Assembly: GCA_019120375.1 (NCBI GenBank)
Contig: DWVE01000006.1
Coordinates: forward strand, 1 to 64,000
Direction of reading: 5' to 3'
Length of the DNA stretch: 64,000 nucleotides
From: Allofournierella_A excrementavium
Lineage (GTDB): Bacteria > Bacillota > Clostridia > Oscillospirales > Ruminococcaceae
Part shown: in pieces, positions 25,013-36,800 of the stretch
Layout: every line of letters starts with the position of its first letter
How positions within the stretch are numbered: the stretch's first letter is position 1
Notes under the pieces: model-generated
What the model was told of the DNA's origin: nothing
The model's database searches: none
The model's input: the letters and a program-made list of their open reading frames with translations, nothing else
Made by a program: the position numbers and the translations under genes

Positions 25013-26098
25013 CTATTTGCTCCACCCTATCGCTTTATAGGATGACATGATAAAATCGACAATAAACTTCCCCTTTACCTTAAGCCCAGTATCCCTTACT
25101 ATACGTTGAATCATGGTTTCCTGTATAACAGGAAGCTTCTTCTGCCGACTGTATCCATCCCACTGTGCGCCTGAATCCAAAAGCTCGTTAAAGTCTTTTA
25201 TCAGAAGATCTGGACGCCTTCGAGAAGCATGAGGATATCCCCTTGCGATAAGGGCCATATTGTTATCAAAATTCGGAGCCAGTCCTATGATATCACCCGT
25301 CATCGGGTCACTGAGGAAACCAAAATTGTACTCATGCCGGTCCGGGTTGCACAGCAACGCGTCCATAAACAAGAGTGACACATAGTCGCTCGCCGCCTTT
25401 GGCGAAAGCTTGTAAATCTTCTGATAGGTTCGCTGGTAATCATCCGGGGAATCCCCCACCAGGGCAACGATCGGCTCGAAGTTGTATCTGTGTCTTTGCG
25501 TAAAATCCCGGCTTAAGATGCATCGGGTCCCCGGCTTTATATACCTTGTTCCCAACCTGTATTCGGCCATAGCAAATCCCAGCTCTTTTCCCAGCCGGTA
25601 TGCGAACAGTTCTGAAAACAGTTCATTTGGATTTCCCTCTTTGTAAAGCCACCATTCTCCGTCCCTCATGCGCCAGCATTTTTCAAAACTTCCTGTGTTT
25701 GTCAGCTCCGGAGTTTTCCTTGTCTTTGACCGCTGCGCCCTGCAATAGTCGTTATACGTTCCGGTCAGCGCCAGGCCGGAAAATTCTGCTTTTGTGAAAT
25801 CGACCTCTTCCCAAGCAAGGGCTGAATCTTCCTCTTTGACCCAATAGGTGTCTGTCACGGTTGCTGCATTCACTTCCAGAACGATTTCTTCATCGCTCTT
25901 TTCTGAAATTCCCAATGCACGTTTCAGCAGTCGGGAATTTCCCCTGTGGGAGTCGATGCACCGGCCTTGTAACCACCCCACGAAGTTTTCCGTCATCTGC
26001 AGATACAATGGCGCGAGTTCTTTGCGCACCCAGTTCACATGATAAAATTGATCTACTCTTGCCACCAGAACGTCTCGGTTGTAGATAAGTTTATCCAT
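25013..26098 (-). CDS. HipA-fold protein kinase 3, paralogue of kinase 1
   Basis: A 361-residue HipA-like kinase. The probable ATP lysine is in EWWLYKEGNPNE, the catalytic loop is CNPDRHEYNFGFL (D253) and the metal site is PNFDNNMAL (D278). The N-terminal region matches kinase 1 (VTDTYWVKEEDSALAW, then a conserved F about ten residues later), and spacing of the active-site residues is the same (25 residues), so the two share ancestry. GAGGTGACGG precedes the ATG at 26098. Two short frames overlap its 5' end but neither is convincing. No antitoxin gene is adjacent. A terminator follows. Whether it is a toxin, a phage-sensing kinase or an element regulator is unknown. Confidence 0.8.
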   Translation of the reverse strand: MDKLIYNRDVLVARVDQFYHVNWVRKELAPLYLQMTENFVGWLQGRCIDSHRGNSRLLKRALGISEKSDEEIVLEVNAATVTDTYWVKEEDSALAWEEVDFTKAEFSGLALTGTYNDYCRAQRSKTRKTPELTNTGSFEKCWRMRDGEWWLYKEGNPNELFSELFAYRLGKELGFAMAEYRLGTRYIKPGTRCILSRDFTQRHRYNFEPIVALVGDSPDDYQRTYQKIYKLSPKAASDYVSLLFMDALLCNPDRHEYNFGFLSDPMTGDIIGLAPNFDNNMALIARGYPHASRRRPDLLIKDFNELLDSGAQWDGYSRQKKLPVIQETMIQRIVRDTGLKVKGKFIVDFIMSSYKAIGWSK

Positions 26099-26650
26099 TG
26101 CGCCGTCACCTCAATGTATCCATTGATTTCCCCACCGGATCTGCAGACATAGACTTTGTATGGTTTCATCTCGCCCCTGTCCTAGGGCATATTCTTTCTG
26201 CTCTTTCATCTTATCACGCCGGTCTGCGCAGTACAACCGGGGAGGATCGCTTCGGTCCATCAGCCATTTAATTCATTACGAAACCCCATTGGAAATATGT
26301 TTCCCCAGTATCAGGGCATTGTCCATTATAGTACCAAGCGCTTTTTGGAACGTTATTCCTCAATTTCGCCACTTTTTCGTCTTTCACATCTCATAAGTCG
26401 TGTATAAAACAGTCAAAATGAACCATTGGCAGCCTAAAAATTTTTACGTTTTGACGAACCATCAAAAAGCTAATTCTGGGTTCTTTTATGGATTATTGTT
26501 GCAATTTCACCTCCCTTTGAGAATCCTTTTTTGAGCTCATTCATTACGCCATTCATTACGCAGCGCAAAAAAAGACCCTTCCAGGGCATTTTTTACGCCT
26601 CGGAAAAGTCCCTTTTATGATACATGTACGTCCGCAAACCCGCATAGACA
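26099..26650. other. Right boundary of the island, no gene
   Basis: About 550 bases without a supportable gene. The segment is AT-richer than the chromosome to the right. It contains ATTCATTACG at 26271-26280 and a perfect tandem duplication of CATTCATTACGC at 26538-26561, possible integrase arm-binding repeats. It runs up to the terminator and 3' end of tRNA-Pro, a classic integration site. I found no second copy of the tRNA 3' end in the window, so the left attachment site is not identified. Confidence 0.45.
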
Positions 26651-26685
26651 AAAGAAAAATCCCCCAGCCTTTCGGCTGAGGGATT
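26651..26685 (-). terminator. Terminator of tRNA-Pro
   Basis: On the minus strand AATCCCTCAGCC pairs with GGCTGGGGGATT around GAAA and is followed by TTTCTTTT directly after the tRNA CCA end. Confidence 0.9.
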
Positions 26686-26762
26686 TGGTCCGAGTGGCGA
26701 GAGTCGAACTCACGGCCTCTTGAACCCCATTCAAGCGCGCTACCAAACTGCGCTACACCCGG
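26686..26762 (-). tRNA. tRNA-Pro, anticodon GGG
   Basis: A 77-base cloverleaf. The acceptor stem is CCGGGTG/CACTCGG with one G-U pair, then discriminator A and encoded CCA. The D arm begins TAGCGCAG. The anticodon arm is CTTGA-ATGGGGT-TCAAG, giving anticodon GGG after U33, and the T arm has GTTCGACTC. It reads codons CCC and CCU. Its 3' end faces the accessory island. A consensus promoter lies 32 bases upstream. Confidence 0.96.
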
Positions 26763-26793
26763 ACATTGCCACCGGTTATCAGCGGCAAATAAT

Positions 26794-26822
26794 ATTATAA
26801 CCAGAGGGTGGGGGTTTGTCAA
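26794..26822 (-). promoter_or_regulatory. Consensus sigma-A promoter of tRNA-Pro
   Basis: On the minus strand TTGACA (26817-26822) and TATAAT (26794-26799) are both perfect and spaced by exactly 17 bases. Confidence 0.95.
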
Positions 26823-26889
26823 CAACTTTTTTCCTTTTTTCTTTGAAATAATCAAAACAAGTTTTTCTCGCCTGTTCATAAAGCAAGCC

Positions 26890-26938
26890 GCAGGCCCCGG
26901 TCGCATTGCTCAAACGCTGCGTCCGGGGCCTGCTTTTT
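26890..26938. terminator. Strong hairpin between rubredoxin and the tRNA promoter
   Basis: GCAGGCCCCGG and CCGGGGCCTGC pair around a 22-base loop. The clean T-run (TTTTTCTTTT) is on the top strand; on the minus strand only GGCTTGCTTT follows. It closes the rubredoxin gene and may work in both directions. Confidence 0.7.
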
Positions 26939-26946
26939 CTTTTGCG

Positions 26947-27102
26947 TTACTGCTGCTCGAACATGTCCTTGCCCACGCCGCACAGGGGGCAGACGTAGTC
27001 TTCGGGCACGTCGGCCCAGGCAGTGCCGGGGGCCACGCCGTTGTCCGGGTCGCCGGCTGCCTCGTCGTAGATAAAGCCGCAGACAGTGCATACATACTTC
27101 AT
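26947..27102 (-). CDS. Rubredoxin
   Basis: A 51-residue iron protein that carries single electrons in the cytoplasm, often to oxygen- or peroxide-detoxifying enzymes in anaerobes. It starts MKYVCTVCGFIYDEAAGDPD and ends DYVCPLCGVGKDMFEQQ. The four cysteines in two CxxC knuckles (C5, C8, C38, C41) that bind the iron are all present, as are the GxIYD and W-x-D-V-P features. AAAAAGGAG lies before the start. It is too short to be found by length filters, and the overlapping frames on the same strand are not genes. Monocistronic, between nitroreductase and tRNA-Pro. Confidence 0.97.
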   Translation of the reverse strand: MKYVCTVCGFIYDEAAGDPDNGVAPGTAWADVPEDYVCPLCGVGKDMFEQQ

Positions 27103-27206
27103 AGCATATCGCTCCTTTTTCAATTCACGGCCCGCCGGGCGGGCTCACGCCCTTATTGTATGTAAAAGCGCGGTATTCTTCCGTTGCCTGGGCAACATTT
27201 TGAAAA

Positions 27207-27728
27207 TCAGCGGATGTAGTGCACGTAGTCCGGCTTGCGGGGCGCAGCGGGTTTGGGCTCGCCGTCCGCATAGCCCAGGATGCAGTGGCCGATACCCTCA
27301 TAGTCTCCTTCGATGCCCAGCTCTTTCAGGATGACTTTTCCCTCTTCGCTCTCGAACTCCTCCTTTGCCCGGTGGATCCAGCAGCTGGCGAGGCCCTCGG
27401 CATGGGCGGCCAGCATCAGGTTGCCCATCACCAGGCTGCCGTCGTAGAGGTAGGTGGGCGCGGCCTTGTTCGCCAGCACCACCAGCACCACCGGCGCGCC
27501 GTAGAAGGGGTCGCCGGAGGAGCCCATGATCTCGGCGTTCATGGCGGAGAGCTTGTCCCGCATGGCCTTGTTGCTGACCGCCAGGATGATGGGGCTCTGG
27601 CGGTTCATGCCGGTGGCGGCGTACTGCCCGGCGGTGAGGATGCGCTCCAGCACGTCTTCGGGCACGGGGTCCGGTTTGTAGCTGCGCACGCTGCGGCGGG
27701 TCAGGATGGCATTAAGAACTTCGTTCAT
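27207..27728 (-). CDS. Nitroreductase-family FMN oxidoreductase
   Basis: A 173-residue NAD(P)H-dependent flavoprotein that reduces nitro or quinone compounds. The N-terminus LNAILTRRSVRSYKPDPVPE is the classic FMN-binding start, YAATGMNRQSPIILAV is the second FMN segment, and GLASCWIHRAKEEF and IGHCILGYADGEPKPAAPRK complete the family pattern. The start at 27728 follows GGGGGAGA; the frame runs further upstream without a start signal. True substrate cannot be told from sequence. The rubredoxin gene lies 105 bases downstream on the same strand and could share its transcript. Confidence 0.93.
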   Translation of the reverse strand: MNEVLNAILTRRSVRSYKPDPVPEDVLERILTAGQYAATGMNRQSPIILAVSNKAMRDKLSAMNAEIMGSSGDPFYGAPVVLVVLANKAAPTYLYDGSLVMGNLMLAAHAEGLASCWIHRAKEEFESEEGKVILKELGIEGDYEGIGHCILGYADGEPKPAAPRKPDYVHYIR

Positions 27729-27783
27729 CGTATCTCCCCCTTTTTTCTTTTCCTTTATTATAACGCGGCGCGCAGTTACCTGC

Positions 27784-27828
27784 AAAGAAAAATGCGGCCC
27801 CCAAAGCCCTTTTGGCTTCGGGGGCCGC
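27784..27828 (-). terminator. Terminator of the giant surface-protein gene
   Basis: On the minus strand GCGGCCCCCGAAGCC pairs with GGCTTTGGGGGCCGC around a small loop, followed by ATTTTTCTTT. It lies 21 bases after the stop codon of the 25-kb gene. Confidence 0.92.
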
Positions 27829-27849
27829 TGTCTGAGGCCAGGTGTTTGC

Positions 27850-30800
27850 TTATTTGGCAGCCGTTTCGTCTTCTTCCTCCTTGCGGCGGCGCCACAGCAG
27901 CCAGAGCAGCCACAGCACCACTGCCAGCAGGATGACCACCAGGATGATCAGAAGCAGGCACAGCCAGCAGCACCAGCAGATGCCGCCGCTTGTTTGCTGC
28001 TGCTCCGGCGGCGCCTTGGGCACCTCGTCGTCGGCGTTCTCGTCCTGAGGCTTCTCCGCTGGTTCAGGCTCGTCGTCCGCGGTCCAGCGGCGGCGGGTCT
28101 GCTCGGTCAGCACCTGCACCAGTTCGGTCACAGGCTTGGAAGAATCGGTCCACGGTTTTTCGGAATGGATGTAGGAATTGATGACGTAGATCCAGGGGAT
28201 GCCGGCGGTCAGGTCCACTTTGCCCCACACATGGATGTTCAGCGGGTTATCCTTGGTGCCGATGTATCCGCCCGCTTCGATGGTGAGGTTTTCGGAGGTG
28301 ATGGCGTCGGCGGTGCCCTTGTCGGTGACGGAACCGTCGGTGCGGATGGTCACGTCCTTGCCTGCCACGATGGTGTCCACCACCACGTCGCCTTCGCTTT
28401 CCAGATGGACGCTGCCGCCCTGGGCGCTGACTTCGCCGGCCTCGATGCGGATGGGCGCGTCCTCGCTGCCCACGTCGCCCTTGGCGGTCAGCTCCGCGTC
28501 GCCCGCCACAACCTTGTCGCCCGGCTCGCTGCCGGCGGTGATGTTGCCATCGCTGGTGATGTTCGCGGTCTCGTCGGCCACGATCTCGCCCAGCTCGGTG
28601 TCCTTATGGTTGTGGATGTAGACGTTATCGCCCATGGCCGAAATGCGGTCCGCCATAGTCTCGATGGGCCGGTCCTTGGTGCCGGTGTCGCCGGCGGTGC
28701 TGTTGAGGGTGAGGTCCGGTGCGGTGAAGTCCAGGCCGTTCCAGTCGGGGTCGGTGCTGCCCGCAGGGGCAATGCCGCCCGCCGTGTTGATGACAATGGT
28801 CTCCTCCGCCTCGAGGGGAGCGATGTTGAGCGGCTTGTCGGAGGGGCTCTCCAGCCAGACGCCCTTCAGCGTTTCGTCCTCGCCGGCGGCGATGGTCAGC
28901 ACGCCGCCCATGTCCACGCCGAGGGCGTTGCCCTCTTCGCCCACGCTGCCGCCGTTCTCCAGCAGGATATCCACGTTGCCGCCGGCGGTGATGGAGGCGT
29001 CCGGGGCGCCTTCCAGCGCCTTCTGCGCGTCCTCCAGCGCCTTGCGGGCCGCTTCGGCTTCCCGCTTCGCCTGATCGAGGGCGGCCTCGATGGCCTGTTT
29101 TTCGGCCTCATGCGGCTGGCGTTCCGTTTCCAGGTCGTTCAGCTGCTGCTGAATTTCGTCCATCTCGCCTTCCAGCTTCGCCAGCTCTTTTTCCAGCCGG
29201 GCCACTTCGGCCTGGTCGGGTTCAGGCTGCTGCAGGGCCTGCTGCAGCTGCTCTTCCAGTTCCTTGTGCTCTGCCTCAAGGTCCGCCAGCTGCTGTTGCA
29301 GGTCTTTCTGCTGGCTTTCCAGCGCGTCCAGGTACTCCTGACGTGCGGCCAGTTGCTGCTCCAGCGCTTTCTGCTCCGCCTCGGCGCGGGCGGCCTCGGC
29401 CTGAGCTTCAGCCAGGTCCTTCACCGGGTCGGTGGCCACGTCCTTCAGTTCGCCCTGGATGTTGAGGGAGATATCTCCCCCGGCCTTCACGGTGTTCACC
29501 GTCACGTCGCCCAGCGCCTCGTCCACGGTGATGTTTCCGGCGGAATCCATCGAGAGGGTGCCGCCCGCCTTCAGCTCATTCACGTGGGTGCTGCCCTTCG
29601 GGCTGTTCACCGAGAGGTCGCCGCCGGCGTGCAACCGGGTGGCGTTGAGGTCGCCCTCGGTGTTGCTCACCGTCAGGTCCTTGTCGCCCACCACGTCCAG
29701 CCGGGCGTTCTCGTCCAGGACGTCCGCGATGAGGGTGAGGTCTTCGGGGCTGGTGAGCCAGGTATCGCCCCGGGAGAGGGTGGTGAGGGTTTCGCCCACC
29801 GCCACGTTCAGCGGGGCTTCGGCGGAGCCGATGACGCCTTCCTCGGCAGTGAGGCTGGCGCTGCCGGTGGTGGAGAGATTCAGCCCGTCGGGGCTGGCAT
29901 TCGTATCCAGCAGGCTGCCGTGGCTGGCCGTCAGGTCGATGCTGCCGCCGCCCGTGCTTTCGGCTTTTGCCAGGCCCAGATCGCCCTGCACTTCGGTGAT
30001 GGAGATATCACCGGCGGCGGTGGCGGTGAGGGTGGTAGCCAGGTCGTGGTCGTCCACGCTGATGGTGGTGAAATCAATGAAGAAATTCATCTCCAGCAGG
30101 CCGGTGACAGAATTGCGGATGATGGTCCAGCTGCCGGCGGCGGGCATGGCGTCCGGGGCTTTTTGCAGCTCAGACACATCCACCACCGTGTGCTCCACCC
30201 AGTCGCGCTGGTCGATGGTCAGATCCCGGATACTGTCGGTGAGGGCAGTGAGCACCAGATCGGTGCCGGTGACGTTGGTGAAACCTTCGACGCCGGCGAT
30301 GTCCGGGGCGGTGATGGTGACGTTTTCGTAGCCGGAGACCACCTCGCGGGCAGTGAAGGTGCCCTCATTTTGGGTGATGGTGATGCTGCCCTTGTTGGTG
30401 ACGCTGGCCGCGCCGGTGGATTCGCCGATGGCCAGGGTGAGGTCGCGGAAGTCCCGGTCATCCTCGGCGGGTTCGGGGTATTCCACCTTCTCCCAAAGTT
30501 TTTCCTCCACCAGGGCCAGCTTCTCCTCGTCGGTGAGGGCCGCCCAGTAGAGCGGGATCAGGTCCTCGTCCGCCATCAGAGCCTTGAGGGGTTCGTCCTG
30601 GCCGGGTTCTTCGCCCGGCTGGTCTTCGCCCTCATCGGCCTCGGGCACGCGCAGGGTCAGCACCAGCAATTCATCCAGCAGCTGGCGCAGCCGCTTTCTG
30701 TTCTGCTCCTGCTGGGCGGCGTCAGCGGGGTCTTTCGGTTCGTCCGGGTCCGCCGGGTCATTCGCCTCTTCCAGCGCCTGGAGCAGTTCGTCCAGCTCTT

Positions 30801-33800
30801 TCAGCGCCTTTTCAATGGCTTCGGGGGTGGTGTCCAGTTTTTCCAGCGCTTCTTCAAAGGCTTCCTCTGTGCCGAGGGCGGGGGTGAGGGTCTTTTCCAG
30901 CGCCGCGGTGATGTCCTTCAGGAGCTGTTCGGCCTTGCCGGTGGCGTCGGCTTCGTCCAGCGCCCGCTCCAGCAGCAGGGCGGCGATCTCTTCGGGGGTC
31001 TGGGCGTTCAGCTCCACGCCCACGATGGTGTCGTCGCCTTCCATGGCGTCGATCACATCGCCGGTAAGCATGGTGCCGTCCTCGCCCCGTCCGGTGAACT
31101 GTTCGGCGTCCTTTTCGCCTTCCACGATGCCGTCGATCCAGATATCGCCGGCCTTGGGGATGCGCATGGTCAGCGTTTCGGGGATGTCCAGCTGCAGGCG
31201 GCTGTCGGCCTCGCCCACGCTCTTTTCGCCGCTCACCGAGAGGGTGGCGTTGGAGTCGTTGGCACCTTCGCCGAAGGAGATGACCGCGTCCTTGCCGTCC
31301 GGCAGCAGGCGGCCCACCACGCCCTTGGCGTAAATGGTCACGTTGGTGTTTTTGCCGTCGCCGCTCACGCCCGTGATGCGCTCAAAGCGGAAGTCGTCGC
31401 CCGTTTGGGCGGTGAGGGTGCTGTCGTCCACCGTGGCGGTGGGGATGGCGGCGCTGCCGCCGGCATTGACGTCCATTTCGGAGCCGTCGGTCAGCTCCAG
31501 GTCGCCGCCGGTGTAGTCTTCGCCCGCGTCGATATCCACGGTGCTGCCATCGCCGGCGGTGATATCGCCGGTCTCCACCGGGCCCTCGGCGTCGATGGTC
31601 AGCCGGCTGTCGCTCACAGAAACGTCGCCGGTCCCGGCGCTGCCGCCGGCGGTGATGTCCATTTCGGAGCCGTCGGTCAGCTCCAGGTCACCGGTGGAGG
31701 CGTTCTCGCCCGCGTCGAAGTCCACAGTGCTGCCGCCGTCGGCGGTGATGTCGCCCATGGAGATGCTGCCGTCGGCATCCAGGTCGGCGGTGCCGCCGTT
31801 CACCACGTCCAGGGTCTCGCCGGTGATGCTGCCTTCGGTGTCCACATGGAACTCGGCCCCGTCCACCACGGTGGGCTTCAGGGTCACGTCCTCCTTGGAG
31901 TTGATGAAGGTATCCATCACGATCTCGTCCACAGGCTCCTGCCCGGGGACGTAGCTCCGGATCACCAGCGCGCCGCCGTTCATGTCGATCTCCAGCGCGT
32001 CCAGCGCGGTGCCGATGGTGCCGGCAGCGCTCTTGGGCACCAGGATGATCACGTCGCCGCCGTTGGTGCGGATGTCGGTGTCGTCCTCATGGCCGGTCAC
32101 GGTGTCGCCATCCACCAGAGAGCCCTTTTCGTTGCTCAGCTGGATGGTGACGCTCTTTTTGTTTGCGGGGTCGGTGCCGTCCAGGTCTTCGCCGGCGCTC
32201 ACATAGCCGAACAGATACTCCACTTCGGCGTTGGGCTCCAGTTTCAGGGTGCGGCTGTTTTCACCCAGCAGGGTGACGCTGCCGTCGGAACCCACCAAAA
32301 TTTCCTTCTGGTCCAGCTCGTAGTAGAGGATGGTCCGGCCGAAGGTGGCGCTGGTCTCATTGGTGTCCACCGCTTCGGAGATGGTGAGGTAAACGGTGCC
32401 GCCCACGCTCACGGTGCCCTTCAGCTGGTGTTCGTGGTCCTCGCCCGCGTAGTTGTAGGTCTTGCTGCCAGTCTGCTGCGTGAAGTCCGCTTTGACCCAG
32501 CGGCTTTCGCCGTTTTCGGAATAGTAGTAATTGCCCGCCAGGTCCTTGGCGATCTGGTCGGTGAGGCGTTCGAGATACACTTCCTCGCCCGCCTTGATGG
32601 TGATGCTGGCGTCGTTGTTTTCGGGCATGGCCTCGTAAAGGATCGCCATGCTTTCTTCGGGGGTGAGCACCACCAGCTGGCCGTTCTCGTCGATATAGGA
32701 GAGCTGATCACCGTTGAGGGTGTAAGCGGCGGTCTTGCCGTTCACGGTGTAGACCCGCTTGCCTTCCTCGTTGAGGGTGTACTCTCGCAGGGTGCCCAGG
32801 TCGCCCAAATCGGTGGCCACGATCTTGTCGGAGGTGTAGGTGACGCCGTCGAACTTGGCGCTGAAGGTCACCTGACCGTCCGCGTTCAGCACCAGAGTCA
32901 GCACCAGGCCGCTCTTGGTGAGGTAGAGGGTGTCGGTGACGCGGTAACCGCCGCCGTTCACCTGATTGTTGGCAGGCAGGGTGATCTCCTTGACGGGGAT
33001 GTCCTCCAGCGGCCCCATCACCAGCACGGTGGGCTCCTCATCGTCGCCCACAGGGCTGCCGGGCCGCAGGATGAGCAGACCGTCGGAGACGTCCTCCGCG
33101 GTGCTGTAGCTGCCCTTTTCCATCTGGTTCAGATACACCGTTTCGCCCGCGGCGTTGGTGAACACCGTTCCGTCTTCGGTTCTCAGCAGGGTGTTGCCGG
33201 TGGCTTCCTTGTTTTCCACAAGTTCCGCCGCCAGACCGCTGTTTTCGGTGTCGTAGATTTCAAACATGGTCGCCGGGTCGAACAGCAGATAGCGGCTGCC
33301 GTCCCAGATCACATACAGGCCCGAAGCGTTGGGCACCAGCGTGCCCTCCCCGTTCAGGGTGCCGATCTGATAGTTGACGCCGGTCTTGTTTCTGCCGGGC
33401 GTAAAGTCGATGTAGGCCTGCGCGCCGTCCAGCAGGAAGCCGGTGGTACCGGCGGTGGGGTTGCCGCTTGCATCGTAAACATAGCGGTTCAGCACCGCGC
33501 AGCCGGTGTCTGCCAGCACCTTGGCGGGGTCATCCAGCCCGGTGTCGGTGGTGGTGCCGGTCTCGCCGGTGGTGCGCAGATACCACTTGCCCGCCGCGCC
33601 GTCTTCGCCGGGGATATAAACGATGGTGTAGGTCTTGCCGTCGCTGCCGGTCTGGTCCTCATACTCGGTCTCGCCGGTGGCGGCGTTGTCGGGAGTCAGG
33701 GTGACGGTGACGTCCTCGCCCTCCACCTCAAAGGTGAAGGTCACCTTGCCGGTGTCGTGCTGGTAGTTTTCCTCTGCCGGCAGCACCGTCTCGGGAGCGC

Positions 33801-36800
33801 TCGTGCTCTGGCGCACCAGGGTGAAGGCGCCGCTCTGGGCGTCCTTTTCAAGGTAGAGCCCGCTGCCGGAGTGGCTGTCCACCAGGAAGTAGGTCTTGCC
33901 GTTCACCGTCTGGGCCGTGGATTCGCTCAGGTAAGACCAGATCTCCTGGCCGTCCACCGTGACGCGGCTGCCGGCGGCGTTCTTCATGTAATACACCTGG
34001 CTGATGAGCCGGTACTCGGCCTCGGGGGTGAGCTTGCCGGTGTATTCGTCCCGGATCACGTCGTAATGCTCGTACAGCGTGCCGTCGGGGCTCTCGTAGA
34101 CCTCTTTGCCAAAGCCGGTGTACTTCACACCGCTGGTGTAATACTCGGTGGAGAGGCTGGAGGTCACCGGCTGCATCTTCACATAGGTGAACTGCAGCGA
34201 GTAGCTGTACATGGTGTAGGTGTCGACCGAATATTTCTGGGTGGTGGGTTTATCCGGGTTGTTGTTGAGCCGCGTCCAGGCAAATTCGGCGAAGTGGAAC
34301 ACGTCCCTGCCGTTCTCCTTGCCGTTGGCGGTGTAGGTGATGCCATCCACTTCCACGCTGCTCTCCACCGTCCGCTCCACGTTGGGCATCCAGTAGACGC
34401 CGCTGAGCGCCTGATAGAGACCCGCCGCGTCGCCGCTGAGGGTCTGGCCGGGGGCCACGGTGTAGCCCAGGCCCGGGATGTATACCAGGCCGATGGCGGC
34501 GCCGCCGATGGTCATGGTGTTATCGTAGTTCCAGACCACCTCGTAGCCGGTGCCAAGGAAGTTCGGCACGGTGAATGGGTCGGCGGACGCGTCATCCCGC
34601 ACCTTGCTCAGGTGGGTGCCCCAGCGCTGCTCGTGCAGGCGTGCCTCTTCGTCGAACGCCGATTCGTAATAGGTCACGCCGTCGCTGAGGGTGTTGGTCA
34701 CCGGTCTGCCATCGGAGATGTTGAGGTGCTCCCTGTTGAAGGTGTCCTTGTTCACCTGTTCCACGTCCTGGGTCTCGGTGCTGCCGCCGGTGAAGGCGTA
34801 GAACCGCAGGCTGTCGCTCTTCTTGTCGTGGAGCAGGAAGTAGTAGTAAGTCTTGTCGGAGGCGCCGGTGATGGCGTCCATGGTGGGCTGCAGGCCGCTG
34901 AGGTAATAGTAGTCGATGTCAGCGGTGCTCAGCGCCAAAATGACCTGCACGTCCATTTCCTTCAGGGTGTCCTCGTCGGTGAGGTTTTCGCCGCCCGGGC
35001 CGGTCACCGTTTCGGCGGTGACCAGGCGGATGCGGGCTTCCCCGCCGCCTTGCAGCAGGCCCTTGGAGGTGAACCAGCTGGCGCTGATGGCCTCCAGAAG
35101 CACCTCGTAGGAGGCGTCCTCTTCCACGGTGAGATAGCCGGTGGACAGGTTGATGGAGATGCCTTCGCTCAGCTTGATCTCCACCACATTGCCCGAGGCG
35201 TCCTTCACAAACTCGAAGTCGCCCACCGCCGTTTCGGCGCCGCCCTCTTCGATGCGGGAGACATTGCCCCAGGCGTCCATGTAGAACAGGGTGCCGTTGG
35301 GCAGCAGGTAGCGGTAGAGCCGCTCGGCGGCGTCGTAGCCCTGGAGGTAGTAGTCCAGCACGTCCTTGCCGGTGAGGGTGTAGTCGGAGGCCAGCTCCAC
35401 GGTGACGGTGGTGATGTAGCTCAGGGTGCCGGGCACCGGGATGGTGACGGTGGTGGTGCCGGCGATCATGGTGGCCTGCACGCCTTCTTTGAGGTCCATC
35501 TCCACGTTGCCGTTCAGCGAGACCACCCGCTCGATGTAGACCGGGTCGTCGTGGCGCTCCAGCTCCTTGTTGTCTTTATCCACGATGATGAGGGTCACCG
35601 GCACGATGTTCACGAACACGTCGCCGCTGGCCTCGATGTTCACCACGCCATTGGAGCCGGAGAACACATAAGCGTTGAAGGCCTGGTCCGCCGTGCCCAC
35701 GCTGGCCGCGCCCTTGACCAGCAGGTCATGGGCCCAAACCGGCGACACGGTGGCGCCGGAGGAGATGTCGGCCACGCTGTCCACACCGGTGAGGGCGCCG
35801 CCCTCTTCTCCGGTCCAGACGAACTCCACATGGCCGTCGGTGTTGGACACAAAGCCGCTGACCTGCACGCCGCCGGTGCCGCTAAACTCGGTGCGCACTT
35901 CGGGCTTGTCGTAGGCCACATTGTTGATGGTGTGGCTGATGCCGAACACAGAGGGCTGGATGAAGCCGCTGTTGGAAACGTAGATGCCGTTCAGCTGCAC
36001 GTCGAAGCCCGAGCTGTTGGTGATGATGACCCGGGGCAGCACCGCCTGGTTGTAGACGATGACGCTGCCGGAGGCGTTTTTGCCGTCGTGGGTGAAGTCC
36101 GCCACGCCGGGCAGGTTGTTGCTGATGTCCCGCAGGGTGACGGTGTTGCCGTTGACCGTATAGTAGCTGTCCGGCTCCTTGACGCCCACTTCGCGCACGG
36201 TCAGCTGGCCCTTGTGCTCGGAGATGTCGATGTAGACGCCGCCCGCCGCGTCGCCCAGATAGAGGGCGGTGCCGCCGTTCACCGCGACGGTTCCGTCGCT
36301 GGTGAAGGGGTGGCTGGTGCTGGTCTCCTTGATGATGAAGCCGCCTTTGCGGGCGTCCCGCCGGATACGGCTGCGGTCGAACCCGTAGCGGGTGACCGCC
36401 ACGGTGGCGCCCCGCAGGATGACGCCGCTGCCCAGCACGGTGTTGGAGTGGGCGGTGGTGGAGCCGCCGGCCTTGGCCAGGGCCTCGCCCGCCGCATTCA
36501 GCTGGATGGTGGCGCGCACGTCGATGTTGGCGTCCCGGTAGGCGGGCTTGGTGGAGGCGTAGATGTGCAGGCTGTCGTGGCCGGTGACGTCGGCCCCGGC
36601 GATGTTCACGTCCGCCGTCAGAGTAGTCTTGGGGTTGCTGAGGGCGTTCACCGCCGCGCCCAGAGCCGAGCCCTTGGCGTAGGTGTAGGTGTAGATGTCC
36701 AATTCGCCGTTGCGGGCGATGATCTCCACGTCCCGTCCTTCGATGACCACGCGCTCGCCGGCGGTTCCCGCGATGACCACGTCGGCATCCAGGCTGGTGT

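Noticed and set aside
26053..26209. Two short minus-strand frames upstream of kinase 3 (38 residues at 26053-26169; 32 residues at 26111-26209)
   Set aside because: Neither has a clear ribosome site or family match, and they overlap each other. The second has suitable spacing to the kinase start but is too short to support.
26686..26762. A duplicate of the tRNA-Pro 3' end as left attachment site
   Set aside because: I looked for the segments GAGTCGAACT and CGAGTGGCGA elsewhere in the window and found none.
26910..27095. Two arginine/serine-rich frames over the rubredoxin gene
   Set aside because: The true frame is the 51-residue rubredoxin with four cysteines and a ribosome site.
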